In this document: in pieces, positions 21,279 through 30,107 of the stretch
How positions within the stretch are numbered: the stretch's first letter is position 1
How the letters are laid out: every line of letters begins with the position of its first letter
Translations under genes and position numbers: made by a program
The notes under the pieces: generated by a model
What the model was told of the DNA's origin: nothing
Database searches by the model: none
What the model saw: the letters and a program-made list of their open reading frames with translations, nothing else
Assembly (NCBI RefSeq): GCF_900090245.1
Contig: NZ_FMDN01000001.1
Coordinates: 284,241-348,240, forward strand
Length of the DNA: 64,000 nucleotides
Direction: 5' to 3'
From: Micromonospora halophytica
GTDB lineage: Bacteria; Actinomycetota; Actinomycetes; Mycobacteriales; Micromonosporaceae

Positions 21279-21290
21279 GGAGAGTGCCAA
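21264..21290. promoter_or_regulatory. CIRCE operator (HrcA site), distal copy
   Basis: CTAGCACTC-N9-GAGTGCCAA matches the CIRCE consensus TTAGCACTC-N9-GAGTGCTAA at 16 of 18 arm positions, with exact spacing. It overlaps the -35 box of the groES promoter, where HrcA binding would block RNA polymerase until heat stress. Confidence 0.88.
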
Positions 21291-21462
21291 CGCGCCGGTG
21301 TCGTGTCACCCCGCCGGGCACGCTTGGCCAGCACCCGGCACTGTGGTCCGACGGCGCGCCTCGACGGCCCGGCACCGTGTCCACCATCCGACCGATCGAG
21401 ACGGTTAACTGTGCTGGCACCGTGTGGTTACGCTCGGCACCCAGCCGATCCGGAGGTCCGCG

Positions 21463-23256
21463 GTGAGCATCATCGTCGAAGGTGCGGTCGGCCGACAGCC
21501 GGGACCGGACAACCCGACCCGGCGCGCTGCGGTGGCCCGCCGGACCGCCGTCGCCGCCGGCGCCGGCCTCAGCCTCGCCGCCGTCGGCACGGCGCTGTCG
21601 TCACCCGTGGCGCCGACCGGCTGGATCACCGGGGCGCTGCACAGCTTCGGTGTGCTGCTCATCGTCGCCGGCTTCGTCGTCTCCGCCCGCTCGGCGGCAC
21701 CCCGGATCGGCTGGCTGATGGTCTGTTGCGGAGGCCTCTACCACCTGGGTGACCTGAGGGCCAGCGAGCAGCCGTGGCTCTTCATGGTCGGCTTCTGCCT
21801 GGCCTACCTCTGGACGGCGGTACTGGCGCACATCGCCCTGGCCCTGCCAACCGGTCGGGTCGACGACGCGGTCAGCCGCGCCCTGGTCGTCGCCTCCTAC
21901 CTGGCGGCGGTCGGCACCCAGGTAGGCCGGTTCGTCGCCGAACGCCCGCAGCCGCCCTGGTGGTGGAACCTCACCCCGCCGCCGACCTCGCCCTGGGCCA
22001 CCATCGGCAGCCTGACCTACGCGGCACTGACCCTCGCCGTGCTGGTGGTGGTCGCCCGTCGCTGGGTGACCTCCACCCGGCTGCGGCGGAGACCCGCCGG
22101 ACCGATCTGGGCGGCCACCATGGTGCTCGGCGCGGCCGGTCTCACCGTGGCGGTGGCCGCGCGGGTCGGCGCGCCGCCGGCGGTCCATGTCGGCACGCTG
22201 GCCACCGCGCTCACCCTCGACCTGCTGGTCATCCCGCTGGTGGCGCTCACCCGACGGATCCGCTCCACCCGGGCCCAGAGCCACGCCGCCCGGGTCCTGC
22301 TGGGACTGGACGGCCGGCAGCTCCCCCACCCGGCGAGGCTGGGCCGGACGCTCGCCGAGGCGGTCGGCGATCCGGCGCTGCGCGTCACGTACCCGCAGGG
22401 CGGAGGAGCGCTCTGCGCCCATGGGGACCTGACGCCGCCGGCCCGGGAAGCCGGGCAGGCGGTCACCGCCATCCGGCGACACGGTGCCGTGATCGCCCGG
22501 ATCATCCATGACGAGGCCCTGAACGAGCAGCTCGACGTGACCCGGACCGCCTTCGGAATCGCCGGCCTGGCGATCGAGAACGCCATCCTTTACCGGGCGC
22601 AACAGGCACGGATCGAGGAGCTGCGCCACTCCCGACTCCGGGTCTCGACGGCGGGCTTCGAGGAGCGGCGACGCATCCAACGGGACCTGCATGACGGGGC
22701 GCAGCAGCAGCTGTACGCGGTGCTGATGCTGCTCGACACGATCCGCGACGCGCCGGCCGCCGGCGTACCGGCCGAACTCCACCGGATCCGCGCGACCGCC
22801 GGGCGAGCCCACCTGCTGCTCCGGGACGCGATCAGCGGACTGCAGCAGCTGACCCAGGGCATCTATCCGGCGGCGCTGCTCGGGCACGGGCTCGCCGGCG
22901 CCGTAGGGCTGCTCGCCGAGGTCGCCCCCGTGCCGCTCGACGTCCGGGTGCCGTCGCGACGCTGGCCCCGGCACGTCGAGGTCACCGCGTACTTCTTCAT
23001 CGCCGAAGGGGTCGCCAACGCGTACAAGCACGCACGGGCCGAACGGGTCACCGTGGTCGCCGAGGAGCGCGGCCCACGGCTCCACGTCGAGGTCACCGAC
23101 GACGGGGACGGGGGCGCGACGGCGCGGCCGGGCTCCGGGCTGAGCGGACTACGGGACCGGATCGCCGCGGTGGGCGGCGACCTGACCATCGCCAGCCCCG
23201 CGGGCGGCGGCACCCGACTCGCCGCGACCCTGGCCTTGGAGGAACCGTGCGGATAG
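21463..23256 (+). CDS. NarL-type sensor histidine kinase
   Basis: A 597-residue membrane kinase. Residues 20-260 hold about seven to eight membrane helices forming the sensor. A GAF-like/linker region follows, then a HisKA_3 dimerisation helix with the phosphorylated His in [18 protein letters not shown], and a GHKL ATPase domain ([27 protein letters not shown]). The start is GTG 21463, with GGAGG 6 bases upstream; an earlier in-frame GTG lacks such a site. It overlaps the response-regulator gene by 10 bp. The signal is unknown, as the membrane part has no recognisable ligand domain. Confidence 0.9.
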   Translation: MSIIVEGAVGRQPGPDNPTRRAAVARRTAVAAGAGLSLAAVGTALSSPVAPTGWITGALHSFGVLLIVAGFVVSARSAAPRIGWLMVCCGGLYHLGDLRASEQPWLFMVGFCLAYLWTAVLAHIALALPTGRVDDAVSRALVVASYLAAVGTQVGRFVAERPQPPWWWNLTPPPTSPWATIGSLTYAALTLAVLVVVARRWVTSTRLRRRPAGPIWAATMVLGAAGLTVAVAARVGAPPAVHVGTLATALTLDLLVIPLVALTRRIRSTRAQSHAARVLLGLDGRQLPHPARLGRTLAEAVGDPALRVTYPQGGGALCAHGDLTPPAREAGQAVTAIRRHGAVIARIIHDEALNEQLDVTRTAFGIAGLAIENAILYRAQQARIEELRHSRLRVSTAGFEERRRIQRDLHDGAQQQLYAVLMLLDTIRDAPAAGVPAELHRIRATAGRAHLLLRDAISGLQQLTQGIYPAALLGHGLAGAVGLLAEVAPVPLDVRVPSRRWPRHVEVTAYFFIAEGVANAYKHARAERVTVVAEERGPRLHVEVTDDGDGGATARPGSGLSGLRDRIAAVGGDLTIASPAGGGTRLAATLALEEPCG

Positions 23257-23924
23257 GGATCGTCGAGGACCAGCCACTGCTGCGTACCGCACTGGCGGAG
23301 GTGCTCTCCGCGCGCGGCATGGCCGTGGTCGGCGTCGCCGGTGACCCTGCCGAGGCGCTGCGGCTCGGCGACCGGGAACGGCCCGACGTGATGCTGCTGG
23401 ACATCCGGCTGCCACCCACCTTCGTCGACGAGGGGCTCCAGATCGCGGAGGCGATGCGGCGCCGGCATCCGACGGTGGGTCTGCTCGTCCTCTCGTCGCA
23501 CGCCGAGGTCGCCTTCGCCCAACGGCTGCTCAGCATGGAGGAGGACACTCGCGGCGTGGGCTACCTGCTCAAGGAGCGGGTCGGCGAGGTGGCCGAGCTG
23601 GCCGACGCCGTACGCCGGGTGGCCGGTGGGGAAGTGATCGTCGACCGTTGCCTGATCCAGCGGTTGATGGCCCGGCCCCGGCTCGGTGACCCGCTGGACC
23701 GGCTGAGCCCACACGAGCGTCGGGTCCTGGCGCTGGTCGCCGAAGGGCGGTCGAACCTGGGCATCGCCGAGCAGATGGGCTGTCAGGTCGGCACCGTGGA
23801 GAAGCATCTCTCGGCGATCACCGGCAAGCTCCGCCTGATCCCCGGCGACGCCCGCGCCCGCCGGGGGATCAACGTCCGGGTCCTGGCGACGCTCGCCTTC
23901 CTCGGCGGCACCGGAACCGGCTGA
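23247..23924 (+). CDS. NarL/LuxR-family response regulator
   Basis: A 225-residue regulator: receiver domain with acidic pair (VEDQP), phospho-acceptor Asp52 in VMLLDIRLPP and the Lys in GYLLKERV, then a LuxR helix-turn-helix (LSPHERRVLALVAEGRS, GTVEKHLSAITGKL). It starts at GTG 23247, inside the kinase 3' end, and is its cognate partner. Targets are unknown; the small secreted protein gene 130 bp downstream is a candidate. Confidence 0.92.
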   Translation: MRIGIVEDQPLLRTALAEVLSARGMAVVGVAGDPAEALRLGDRERPDVMLLDIRLPPTFVDEGLQIAEAMRRRHPTVGLLVLSSHAEVAFAQRLLSMEEDTRGVGYLLKERVGEVAELADAVRRVAGGEVIVDRCLIQRLMARPRLGDPLDRLSPHERRVLALVAEGRSNLGIAEQMGCQVGTVEKHLSAITGKLRLIPGDARARRGINVRVLATLAFLGGTGTG

Positions 23925-24054
23925 CCGCCACCCGGTTTACCCACCTTCGGGCCTGCGGTTCCCCGACCCGCAAAGCCCGGCAATCCCGGTGTCCCGGACG
24001 ACCTCCGGGGCGCAGCCTTGACCTGGGTACCCCCACCAGAGAAAGGACCCCGAC

Positions 24055-24561
24055 ATGGGCATCCGCTTTCCCCGCCTCAGGACCCTGGTGCTGTTCGTCG
24101 CCACCAGCATGCTGGCGACGCTCGGCGTCACCGTCCTGGCAACGCCGGCCAGCGCCGGGCGGATCGGTAGCTGCGCCAGCCTGAGGAGCTTCACCCTCGT
24201 CTTCCAGACCGGCGGGGACGACCTGCGCGGCAACTCGGAGGTCATCCCCTTCCTGCGGACCGCCTCCGGCGACGTCGAGCTGCAACACGTCTGGGGCGGC
24301 TTCGCCAACAACAGCTCCAACTCCCGGACGGTCACCTTCATCAACCCGAACTGGGCGGTCAACTCCTGCTCCGTGACCGGGGCGAAGCTGCGGATGATCT
24401 CCCACCCGGAGTGGTACGAGGGCACCGACGACTGGAACATGGACGGCTTCAGCCTCTACGGGTACTCCTCGACCGGCAGCTACCGGTACCACATGTCGGC
24501 CAGCGGCGCCCCGCTCAAGCGCTTCACCAACACCGACCAGTGGTGGTCGATGCTCGGCTGA
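24055..24561 (+). CDS. Small secreted protein, beta-rich, unknown function
   Basis: A 168-residue exported protein with a clear signal peptide (basic MGIRFPRLR, hydrophobic core, cleavage after TPASA). The mature part of about 133 residues is rich in Ser, Thr, Trp and Asn with two cysteines (GSCAS and NSCSV) likely joined. It contains the blocks TGGDDLRGNS, HVWGGFANNSSNSRTV and DDWNMDGFSLYGY. Similar blocks occur in extracellular accessory domains of actinobacteria, so a carbohydrate- or protein-binding beta sandwich is possible, but I do not recognise a named family. AAAGGA lies 9 bases before ATG 24055. The preceding 130-bp gap shows nothing certain. Confidence 0.75.
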   Translation: MGIRFPRLRTLVLFVATSMLATLGVTVLATPASAGRIGSCASLRSFTLVFQTGGDDLRGNSEVIPFLRTASGDVELQHVWGGFANNSSNSRTVTFINPNWAVNSCSVTGAKLRMISHPEWYEGTDDWNMDGFSLYGYSSTGSYRYHMSASGAPLKRFTNTDQWWSMLG

Positions 24562-24666
24562 CGTTCCCGCGACACGGGTGGCGACCGGTGACGGTCGCCA
24601 CCCCCGCGCGTCCGGGCCCGGACCGGTTCCGTACCGGGCCGCACCGGCCTGCCGCACAATGGCGCG

Positions 24667-25857
24667 GTGGAACTCGACCAACTGGCCGCGCTGCGTACCC
24701 CCGAGGGGTCGGCCGCGCTCGCCGCGGCGACCGAGGTGGCCGGCGGCGACCCGCTGACCGCGGCGGCCGCGCTGCGCGCCACCGGGGTCCCCGCCGGGCT
24801 GTCCGCCGCCGCGCTGACCCAGGCCGAGCTGCGCCGCCGGGCGGTCGGCAAGTTCGGCCCGGAGGCCGCCGGGATGTTCCTCACCCGGGCCGGGCTGGAG
24901 CAGGCCACCCGCCGCCCGGTGGCCGACCGGCGGGCCGCGCGGTTGCGCGCCGCCGGGGTGACCACCCTCGCCGACCTGGGTTGCGGCCTCGGGGCCGACG
25001 CGCTCGCCGCCGCCCGTGCCGGCATCCGGGTGTACGGCGTGGAGGCCGACCCGGTCACCGCCGCGATGGCCGCCGGGAACGCCGAGGCGGCGGGGCTGGC
25101 CGGACTGTTCACCGTCCAGGTCGGCGACGCGACCGCGTTCGACGTGACCCGGGTCGAGGGCGTGTTCTGCGATCCGGCGCGGCGGAGGGCCGGCACCGGG
25201 CGGCGGATCTTCGACCCGAACTCCTACTCCCCGCCCTGGGACTTCGTCACCGGTCTCGCCGCACGGGTGCCGCGCACGGTGGTGAAGGTGGCCCCCGGCA
25301 TCGACCACGCGCTGATCCCGGCCGGCGCGGAGGCGGAGTGGGTCAGCGTGGACGGCGACCTGGTGGAGGCGGCGCTCTGGTGCGGCCGGCTGGCCGAGGT
25401 GCCCCGCCGGGCCACTCTGCTGCGCGGCGACGCCGTGCACACCCTCACCGGCGCGGGGGCGACGGAGGCGCCCGTCGGCCCCACCCGCCGCTTCCTGTAC
25501 GACCCGGACCCGGCCGTGGTCCGTGCGCACCTGGTCGCCGAACTGGCCGACACCCTCGGCGCCACGCTGGCCGACCCGAGCATCGCCTACCTGTACGCGG
25601 ACCGCCCGACGGCCACCCCGTTCGCCCGCTGCCTGGAGGTCACCGACGTGCTGCCGTTCTCGCTCAAGCGGCTGCGCGCCCTGCTGCGGGAGCGCCGGGT
25701 GGGCCGGTTGGAGATCCTCAAGCGGGGCTCGGCGCTGGAGCCGGAAAAGCTGCGCCGCGACCTCAAACTGGCCGGCGACACCGCCGCCAGCCTGGTGCTG
25801 ACCCGGGTGGCCGGCGCGCCCACGGTGCTGGTCTGCCGACCCGTGCCGACGACCTGA
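24667..25857 (+). CDS. Class I SAM methyltransferase with THUMP-like domain
   Basis: A 396-residue cytoplasmic protein. Residues 1-95 are helical. The Rossmann methyltransferase core has motif I in LADLGCGLGADALAAA, the acidic motif II in VYGVEADP and a motif IV-like FCDPARR. The last 120 residues match the THUMP-like C-terminal extension of actinobacterial proteins (ILKRGSALEPEKLRR). The substrate is unknown; rRNA or tRNA is likely. The start is GTG 24667. Confidence 0.85.
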   Translation: MELDQLAALRTPEGSAALAAATEVAGGDPLTAAAALRATGVPAGLSAAALTQAELRRRAVGKFGPEAAGMFLTRAGLEQATRRPVADRRAARLRAAGVTTLADLGCGLGADALAAARAGIRVYGVEADPVTAAMAAGNAEAAGLAGLFTVQVGDATAFDVTRVEGVFCDPARRRAGTGRRIFDPNSYSPPWDFVTGLAARVPRTVVKVAPGIDHALIPAGAEAEWVSVDGDLVEAALWCGRLAEVPRRATLLRGDAVHTLTGAGATEAPVGPTRRFLYDPDPAVVRAHLVAELADTLGATLADPSIAYLYADRPTATPFARCLEVTDVLPFSLKRLRALLRERRVGRLEILKRGSALEPEKLRRDLKLAGDTAASLVLTRVAGAPTVLVCRPVPTT

Positions 25858-25983
25858 CGGGTCGGTGCCGGGCCGGGATACGCCGTCCGACGCCGGCGGG
25901 GCGGCCTGCGCGCAGATCGGCGTCGCCACGCGGGACGTGATTCCGGCTGGCCGGGTGGTGGCCACCGGGTTAGCTTGACGGGC

Positions 25984-26466
25984 ATGGCGGGACAGGGCAC
26001 TCCGGCGACGGCGCTGCTGGCGAAGCGGAAGATCGCATACCGCACCCATCCGTACGACGTCTCCCCGGACGCCCCGAACTACGGCGCCCTGGTCGCGGCG
26101 GCGATCGGGGCGCCGCCGGAGCGGGTCTTCAAGTCGCTGGTCACCGTGGTCGACGGCGCGCTCACCGTGGCGGCCGTCCCGGTCACCGGGGAACTGGACC
26201 TCAAGGCGCTCGCGGCGGCGGTCGGTGGCAAGCGCGCCGCCATGGCGGACCGCACGGTGGCAGAGCGGGCCACCGGCTACGTCCGGGGTGGGATCAGCCC
26301 GCTCGGCCAGCGCAGACGCCTGCCAACCGTGCTGGACTCCTCCGCCCTGGCCCACGACACCATCTACGTCTCCGCCGGCCGGCGCGGCCTCCAGCTCGAA
26401 CTGGCCCCAACCGACCTGATCTCCCTCACCAACGCCACCCCCGCCCCCATAGCCACCCCCTCCTGA
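25984..26466 (+). CDS. ybaK: Cys-tRNA(Pro) deacylase YbaK
   Basis: A 160-residue editing enzyme that removes cysteine from tRNA-Pro mischarged by prolyl-tRNA synthetase. The family core is present: RVFKSLVTVVDG, VPVTGELDLKALAAAVGGKRAAM, GYVRGGISPLGQRRRLPTVLD and ISAGRRG-like VSAGRRGLQLELAP. The start is ATG 25984; TTG 25975 is in frame but less likely. The short Thr/Ala/Pro tail (TPAPIATPS) runs into the C-rich tract flanking hairpin B. Confidence 0.92.
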   Translation: MAGQGTPATALLAKRKIAYRTHPYDVSPDAPNYGALVAAAIGAPPERVFKSLVTVVDGALTVAAVPVTGELDLKALAAAVGGKRAAMADRTVAERATGYVRGGISPLGQRRRLPTVLDSSALAHDTIYVSAGRRGLQLELAPTDLISLTNATPAPIATPS

Positions 26467-26508
26467 CCCACCCCGCCCACCCTCCCACCTCCCCCCTCCC
26501 ACCCACCT

Positions 26509-26571
26509 CGTTGATCATGAAGTTATTGCCACGACACACCGGGACGCAGGGCAACAACTTCATGATCAACG
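26509..26571. repeat. Long intergenic hairpin B with GATC arms
   Basis: The left arm 26509-26530 (begins CGTTGATCATGAAGTT) and right arm 26550-26571 pair at 21 of 22 positions around a 19-nt loop. A C-rich tract (26467-26508) precedes it and a G-rich stretch (26571-26590) follows. It belongs to the same family as hairpins A and C and could end ybaK transcription. Confidence 0.85.
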
Positions 26572-26651
26572 GGATCGTCGGGGTGGGGGCAGCGCTCTGG
26601 AGAGAGCGTTTGCTGGGTGGGTGTCGGGTGGATGACTTCCGCGTTGCTGAA

Positions 26652-26670
26652 TTGTTACCGCCGCCAACAA
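26652..26670. promoter_or_regulatory. Candidate operator upstream of the xylF-type gene
   Basis: TTGTT-N9-AACAA (26652-26656 and 26666-26670) is an inverted repeat about 105 bp upstream of the sugar-binding protein gene, in the less GC-rich part of the spacer. The ROK regulator encoded downstream is the obvious candidate to bind here. The promoter boxes were not resolved. Confidence 0.4.
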
Positions 26671-26773
26671 ACTTCTGACCTCGACAGTCTTGCGCGTGGC
26701 GTGTGACCGGGAATACGTTGCCGGACACAACAAACACCGACCACTACTCCCCACCCCGAAAGGACCCGTGCTC

Positions 26774-27871
26774 ATGCGCAAGGGCTTCCTCACCTTCGCC
26801 ACCGTGGGCCTGCTGGCCACCGGCAGCATGGCCGCCTGTGGCGACGACTCCGGCAGCAACGAGGCCGGCTCCGACGCCAAGAAGCCGAAGATCGGCGTGA
26901 TCCTTCCGGACAGCAAGTCCTCCGCCCGTTGGGAAGGCGCGGACCGCAAGTTCCTGGAGGAGGCCTTCAAGGCCGCCGACGTCGACTACGACATCCAGAA
27001 CGCGCAGGGCGACAAGAACGCCTTCCAGACCATCGCCGACCAGATGATCACCGGCGGCGTCACCGCCCTGATGATCGTCAACCTGGACGACGGCACCGGG
27101 AAGGCCGTGCTCGACAAGGCCAAGTCGCAGGGCGTCGGCACCATCGACTACGACCGGCTCACCCTGGGCGGCTCCGCGCAGTACTACGTCAGCTTCGACA
27201 ACGAGGCCGTCGGCAAGCTGCAGGGTGAGGGTCTGGCCAAGTGCCTGACCGACAAGGGCGTCCAGAACCCGTCGATCGCCTACCTCAACGGCTCGCCGAC
27301 CGACAACAACGCCACCCTGTTCAAGAACGGCTACGACTCGGTGCTCAAGCCGAAGTTCGACGCCAAGGAGTACACCCTGGTCGCCGACGACGCCGTGCCG
27401 GCCTGGGACAACGCCCAGGCCGCCACGATCTTCGAGCAGCAGCTCACCAAGACCGGCGGGAAGATCGACGGCGTGCTCGCCGCCAACGACGGCCTCGGCA
27501 ACGCGGCCATCTCGGTGCTGAAGAAGAACAAGCTCAACGGCAAGGTCCCGGTCACCGGCCAGGACGCCACCCCGCAGGGCCTGCAGAACATCCTCGCCGG
27601 CGACCAGTGCATGACGGTCTACAAGGCGATCAAGGAGGAGGCGAAGGCCGCCTCCGAGCTGGCCATCGCGGTCGCCAAGGGCGAGAAGAAGGAGACCGGG
27701 CAGACGGTCAGGGACCCGAAGGGCAACCGCGACGTGCCCTCCGTCCTGCTCACCCCGAAGGCGATCTACAAGGAGAACGTCTCCGAGGTCATCGCCGACG
27801 GCTTCGTCACGAAGGACGAGGTCTGCACCGGGGCGTACGCCAAGCTCTGCGCCGACGCCGGCATCAGCTGA
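26774..27871 (+). CDS. xylF: Sugar ABC transporter substrate-binding lipoprotein (XylF-like)
   Basis: A 365-residue lipoprotein (lipobox GSMAACG) of the periplasmic-binding-protein type I fold. KIGVILPDSKSSARWEGADR, the DYDRLTLGG segment and the VLAANDGLGNAAISVLKK stretch match xylose/multiple-sugar binding proteins of the XylF/ChvE branch. It captures a pentose or hexose at the cell surface for the XylGH-type importer downstream. The start is ATG 26774 with AAAGGA upstream. A strong hairpin separates it from the ATPase gene, which would let this protein be made in excess. Xylose specificity is a family-level guess. Confidence 0.85.
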   Translation: MRKGFLTFATVGLLATGSMAACGDDSGSNEAGSDAKKPKIGVILPDSKSSARWEGADRKFLEEAFKAADVDYDIQNAQGDKNAFQTIADQMITGGVTALMIVNLDDGTGKAVLDKAKSQGVGTIDYDRLTLGGSAQYYVSFDNEAVGKLQGEGLAKCLTDKGVQNPSIAYLNGSPTDNNATLFKNGYDSVLKPKFDAKEYTLVADDAVPAWDNAQAATIFEQQLTKTGGKIDGVLAANDGLGNAAISVLKKNKLNGKVPVTGQDATPQGLQNILAGDQCMTVYKAIKEEAKAASELAIAVAKGEKKETGQTVRDPKGNRDVPSVLLTPKAIYKENVSEVIADGFVTKDEVCTGAYAKLCADAGIS

Positions 27872-27898
27872 CCCGTACCGTCCCACCCCGCTCCCGGC

Positions 27899-27938
27899 GG
27901 CGCCGCCCGGCACGGTGACAACCGTGCCGGGCGGCGCC
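27899..27938 (+). terminator. Intra-operon hairpin between binding protein and ATPase genes
   Basis: A perfect 18-bp stem (27899-27916 with 27921-27938) is capped by the 4-nt loop GACA. It sits 27 bp after the xylF stop and 48 bp before the xylG start. Such hairpins act as partial terminators or 3' stabilisers. Confidence 0.75.
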
Positions 27939-27985
27939 CCGCCACCGGACGGGCTCCGACCTCCCTCCGTGCAAAGGAGACCCCC

Positions 27986-28807
27986 GTGTCCGCGACCCCC
28001 CTGCTGGAACTACGCGGGATCGACAAGAGCTTCGGTCCCGTCCAGGTGCTCCGCGACGTCGCCTTCACCGCCCACCCCGGTGAGGTGACCGCGCTGGTCG
28101 GCGACAACGGCGCCGGCAAGTCGACCCTGGTCAAGTGCATCAGCGGCATCCACCCCACCGACGACGGCGAGTTCCTCTTCGAGGGCCGGCCGGTGAGCAT
28201 CAACAGCCCCCGCGACGCCGCCGCGCTCGGCATCGAGGTCGTCTACCAGGACCTCGCGCTCTGCGACAACCTCGACATCGTGCAGAACATGTTCCTCGGC
28301 CGGGAGAAGCGCAGCGGGCTGGTGCTCGACGAGCCGACCATGGAGCAGATGGCCGCCGAGACGCTCGCCGGGCTCAGCGTCCGGACGGTGAAGTCGCTGC
28401 GCCAGCACGTCTCCAGCCTCTCCGGGGGCCAGCGCCAGACCGTGGCCATCGCCAAGGCGGTGCTCTGGAACAGCAAGCTGGTCATCCTCGACGAGCCGAC
28501 CGCCGCGCTCGGCGTCGCACAGACCGCCCAGGTGCTGGAGCTGGTCCGCCGGCTCGCCGACAAGGGCCTGGCCGTGGTGCTCATCTCGCACAACATGAAC
28601 GACGTCTTCGCCGTCTCCGACCGGATCGCCGCGCTCTACCTGGGCCAGATGGTCGCGCAGGTGAGGACCACCGACATCACCCACTCGCAGGTGGTCGAGC
28701 TGATCACCGCCGGCCGCTCCGGCAACCTCGGCCTCGTCGAGGCGGGCGCGGGCAGCGCCGGAACCGCCACGGGGTCCACCGACACCACCTCGGGAGCCGT
28801 CCGATGA
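27986..28807 (+). CDS. xylG: Sugar ABC transporter ATP-binding protein (XylG-like, single domain)
   Basis: A 273-residue ATPase with Walker A GDNGAGKST, signature LSGGQRQ, Walker B LVILDEPTAALG and the switch His in ISHNM. E. coli XylG and RbsA have two fused ATPase halves; this has one, so it works as a homodimer. The C-terminal 30 residues are a Gly/Thr/Ser-rich tail. The start is GTG 27986, with AAAGGAG upstream. It overlaps the permease gene by 4 bp (ATGA). Confidence 0.9.
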   Translation: MSATPLLELRGIDKSFGPVQVLRDVAFTAHPGEVTALVGDNGAGKSTLVKCISGIHPTDDGEFLFEGRPVSINSPRDAAALGIEVVYQDLALCDNLDIVQNMFLGREKRSGLVLDEPTMEQMAAETLAGLSVRTVKSLRQHVSSLSGGQRQTVAIAKAVLWNSKLVILDEPTAALGVAQTAQVLELVRRLADKGLAVVLISHNMNDVFAVSDRIAALYLGQMVAQVRTTDITHSQVVELITAGRSGNLGLVEAGAGSAGTATGSTDTTSGAVR

Positions 28808-30063
28808 CCACCACAGCCGTCAAGAAGGAGGGCCCGGCCCCCGTCGCGCCGGCGCCCACGGTGGGCAACCACATCCGCGACTACGTCAGCCGGGTACGCG
28901 GCGGCGACATCGGCGCGCTCCCGGCGGTACTCGGCCTGGTCGTGCTCTGCACGGTCTTCGCCGTCATGCGGCCGTCGTTCCTCACCGCCGGCAACTTCGC
29001 CAACCTGTTCACCCAGGGCGCGGCGGTCACCCTGATCGCGATGGGTCTGGTCTTCGTCCTGCTGCTCGGCGAGATCGACCTCTCGGCCGGCTTCGCCAGC
29101 GGCGTCTGCGCGGCCATCCTGGCCAACGTCGCCACCGTGCTCGGCTACCCCTGGTACGTGGCCGTGCTCGCCGCCATCGCCACCGGCGTGGTGATCGGCA
29201 CGACGCTCGGCGTCCTGGTCGCGAAGATCGGCATCCCGTCCTTCGTGGTCACCCTCGCCGGCTTCCTCGCCTTCCAGGGCATCGTGCTGATGCTGATGGA
29301 CGACGGCGCGAACATCTCCATCCGCGACCAGACCCTGGTCGCGATCGCCAATCGCAACCTGCCACCGGTCCTCGGCTGGTCCCTGGCCGCCGCCGCTGTG
29401 GCCGGGTACGCCGCCGTGCAGCTGCTGCGGTACCGCAACCGGGCCGCCCGCGGCCTGCTCACCGACCCGATCACGGTGGTGGCCGCCCGGATCGGCGCGC
29501 TGGCGCTGATCCTCGGCGTCGCGGTCTACATCCTCAACCTGGAGCGCAGCCGCAACGTCCTGTTCACCTCGCTCAAGGGCGTGCCGATCGTGGTGCCGAT
29601 CATCGCGATCCTGCTGGTCCTCTGGACGTTCGTGCTCCAGCGCACCAGCTACGGCCGGCACGTCTACGCGGTCGGCGGCAACTCCGAGGCCGCCCGCCGG
29701 GCCGGCATCAACGTCGACCGGATCCGGATCTCGGTCTTCGTGATCTGCTCCTCGATGGCCGCCGTCGGTGGCATCGTGGCCGCCAGCCGGGCCAACTCCG
29801 TCGACCCGAACACCGGTGGCAGTAACGTACTGCTCTACGCCGTCGGCGCGGCGGTGATCGGCGGTACCAGCCTTTTCGGCGGCAAGGGCCGAGTCCTCGA
29901 CGCGGTGCTCGGCGGTGCCGTGGTCGCGGTCATCGACAACGGCATGGGCCTGATGGGTTACAGCTCGGGAGTCAAGTACGTGGTGACGGGTGTGGTGCTG
30001 CTCCTCGCGGCCAGCGTCGACGCGCTGTCGCGGCGTCGCTCCGCCGCCGCAGGCACCCGTTGA
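28804..30063 (+). CDS. xylH: Sugar ABC transporter permease (XylH-like)
   Basis: A 419-residue inner-membrane protein with about 11-12 hydrophobic helices and the branched-chain/ribose permease family core: VFVLLLGEIDLSAGF, GRHVYAVGGNSEAARRAGI and GAAVIGGTSLFGGKGRV. It is longer than RbsC-type permeases and matches the XylH length class. Translation is coupled to the ATPase gene by the ATGA overlap. Confidence 0.9.
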   Translation: MTTTAVKKEGPAPVAPAPTVGNHIRDYVSRVRGGDIGALPAVLGLVVLCTVFAVMRPSFLTAGNFANLFTQGAAVTLIAMGLVFVLLLGEIDLSAGFASGVCAAILANVATVLGYPWYVAVLAAIATGVVIGTTLGVLVAKIGIPSFVVTLAGFLAFQGIVLMLMDDGANISIRDQTLVAIANRNLPPVLGWSLAAAAVAGYAAVQLLRYRNRAARGLLTDPITVVAARIGALALILGVAVYILNLERSRNVLFTSLKGVPIVVPIIAILLVLWTFVLQRTSYGRHVYAVGGNSEAARRAGINVDRIRISVFVICSSMAAVGGIVAASRANSVDPNTGGSNVLLYAVGAAVIGGTSLFGGKGRVLDAVLGGAVVAVIDNGMGLMGYSSGVKYVVTGVVLLLAASVDALSRRRSAAAGTR

Positions 30064-30107
30064 CGCCCGGCCGACGCTGAGCAGCGGGGACACGGAGTGC
30101 CAGAACG

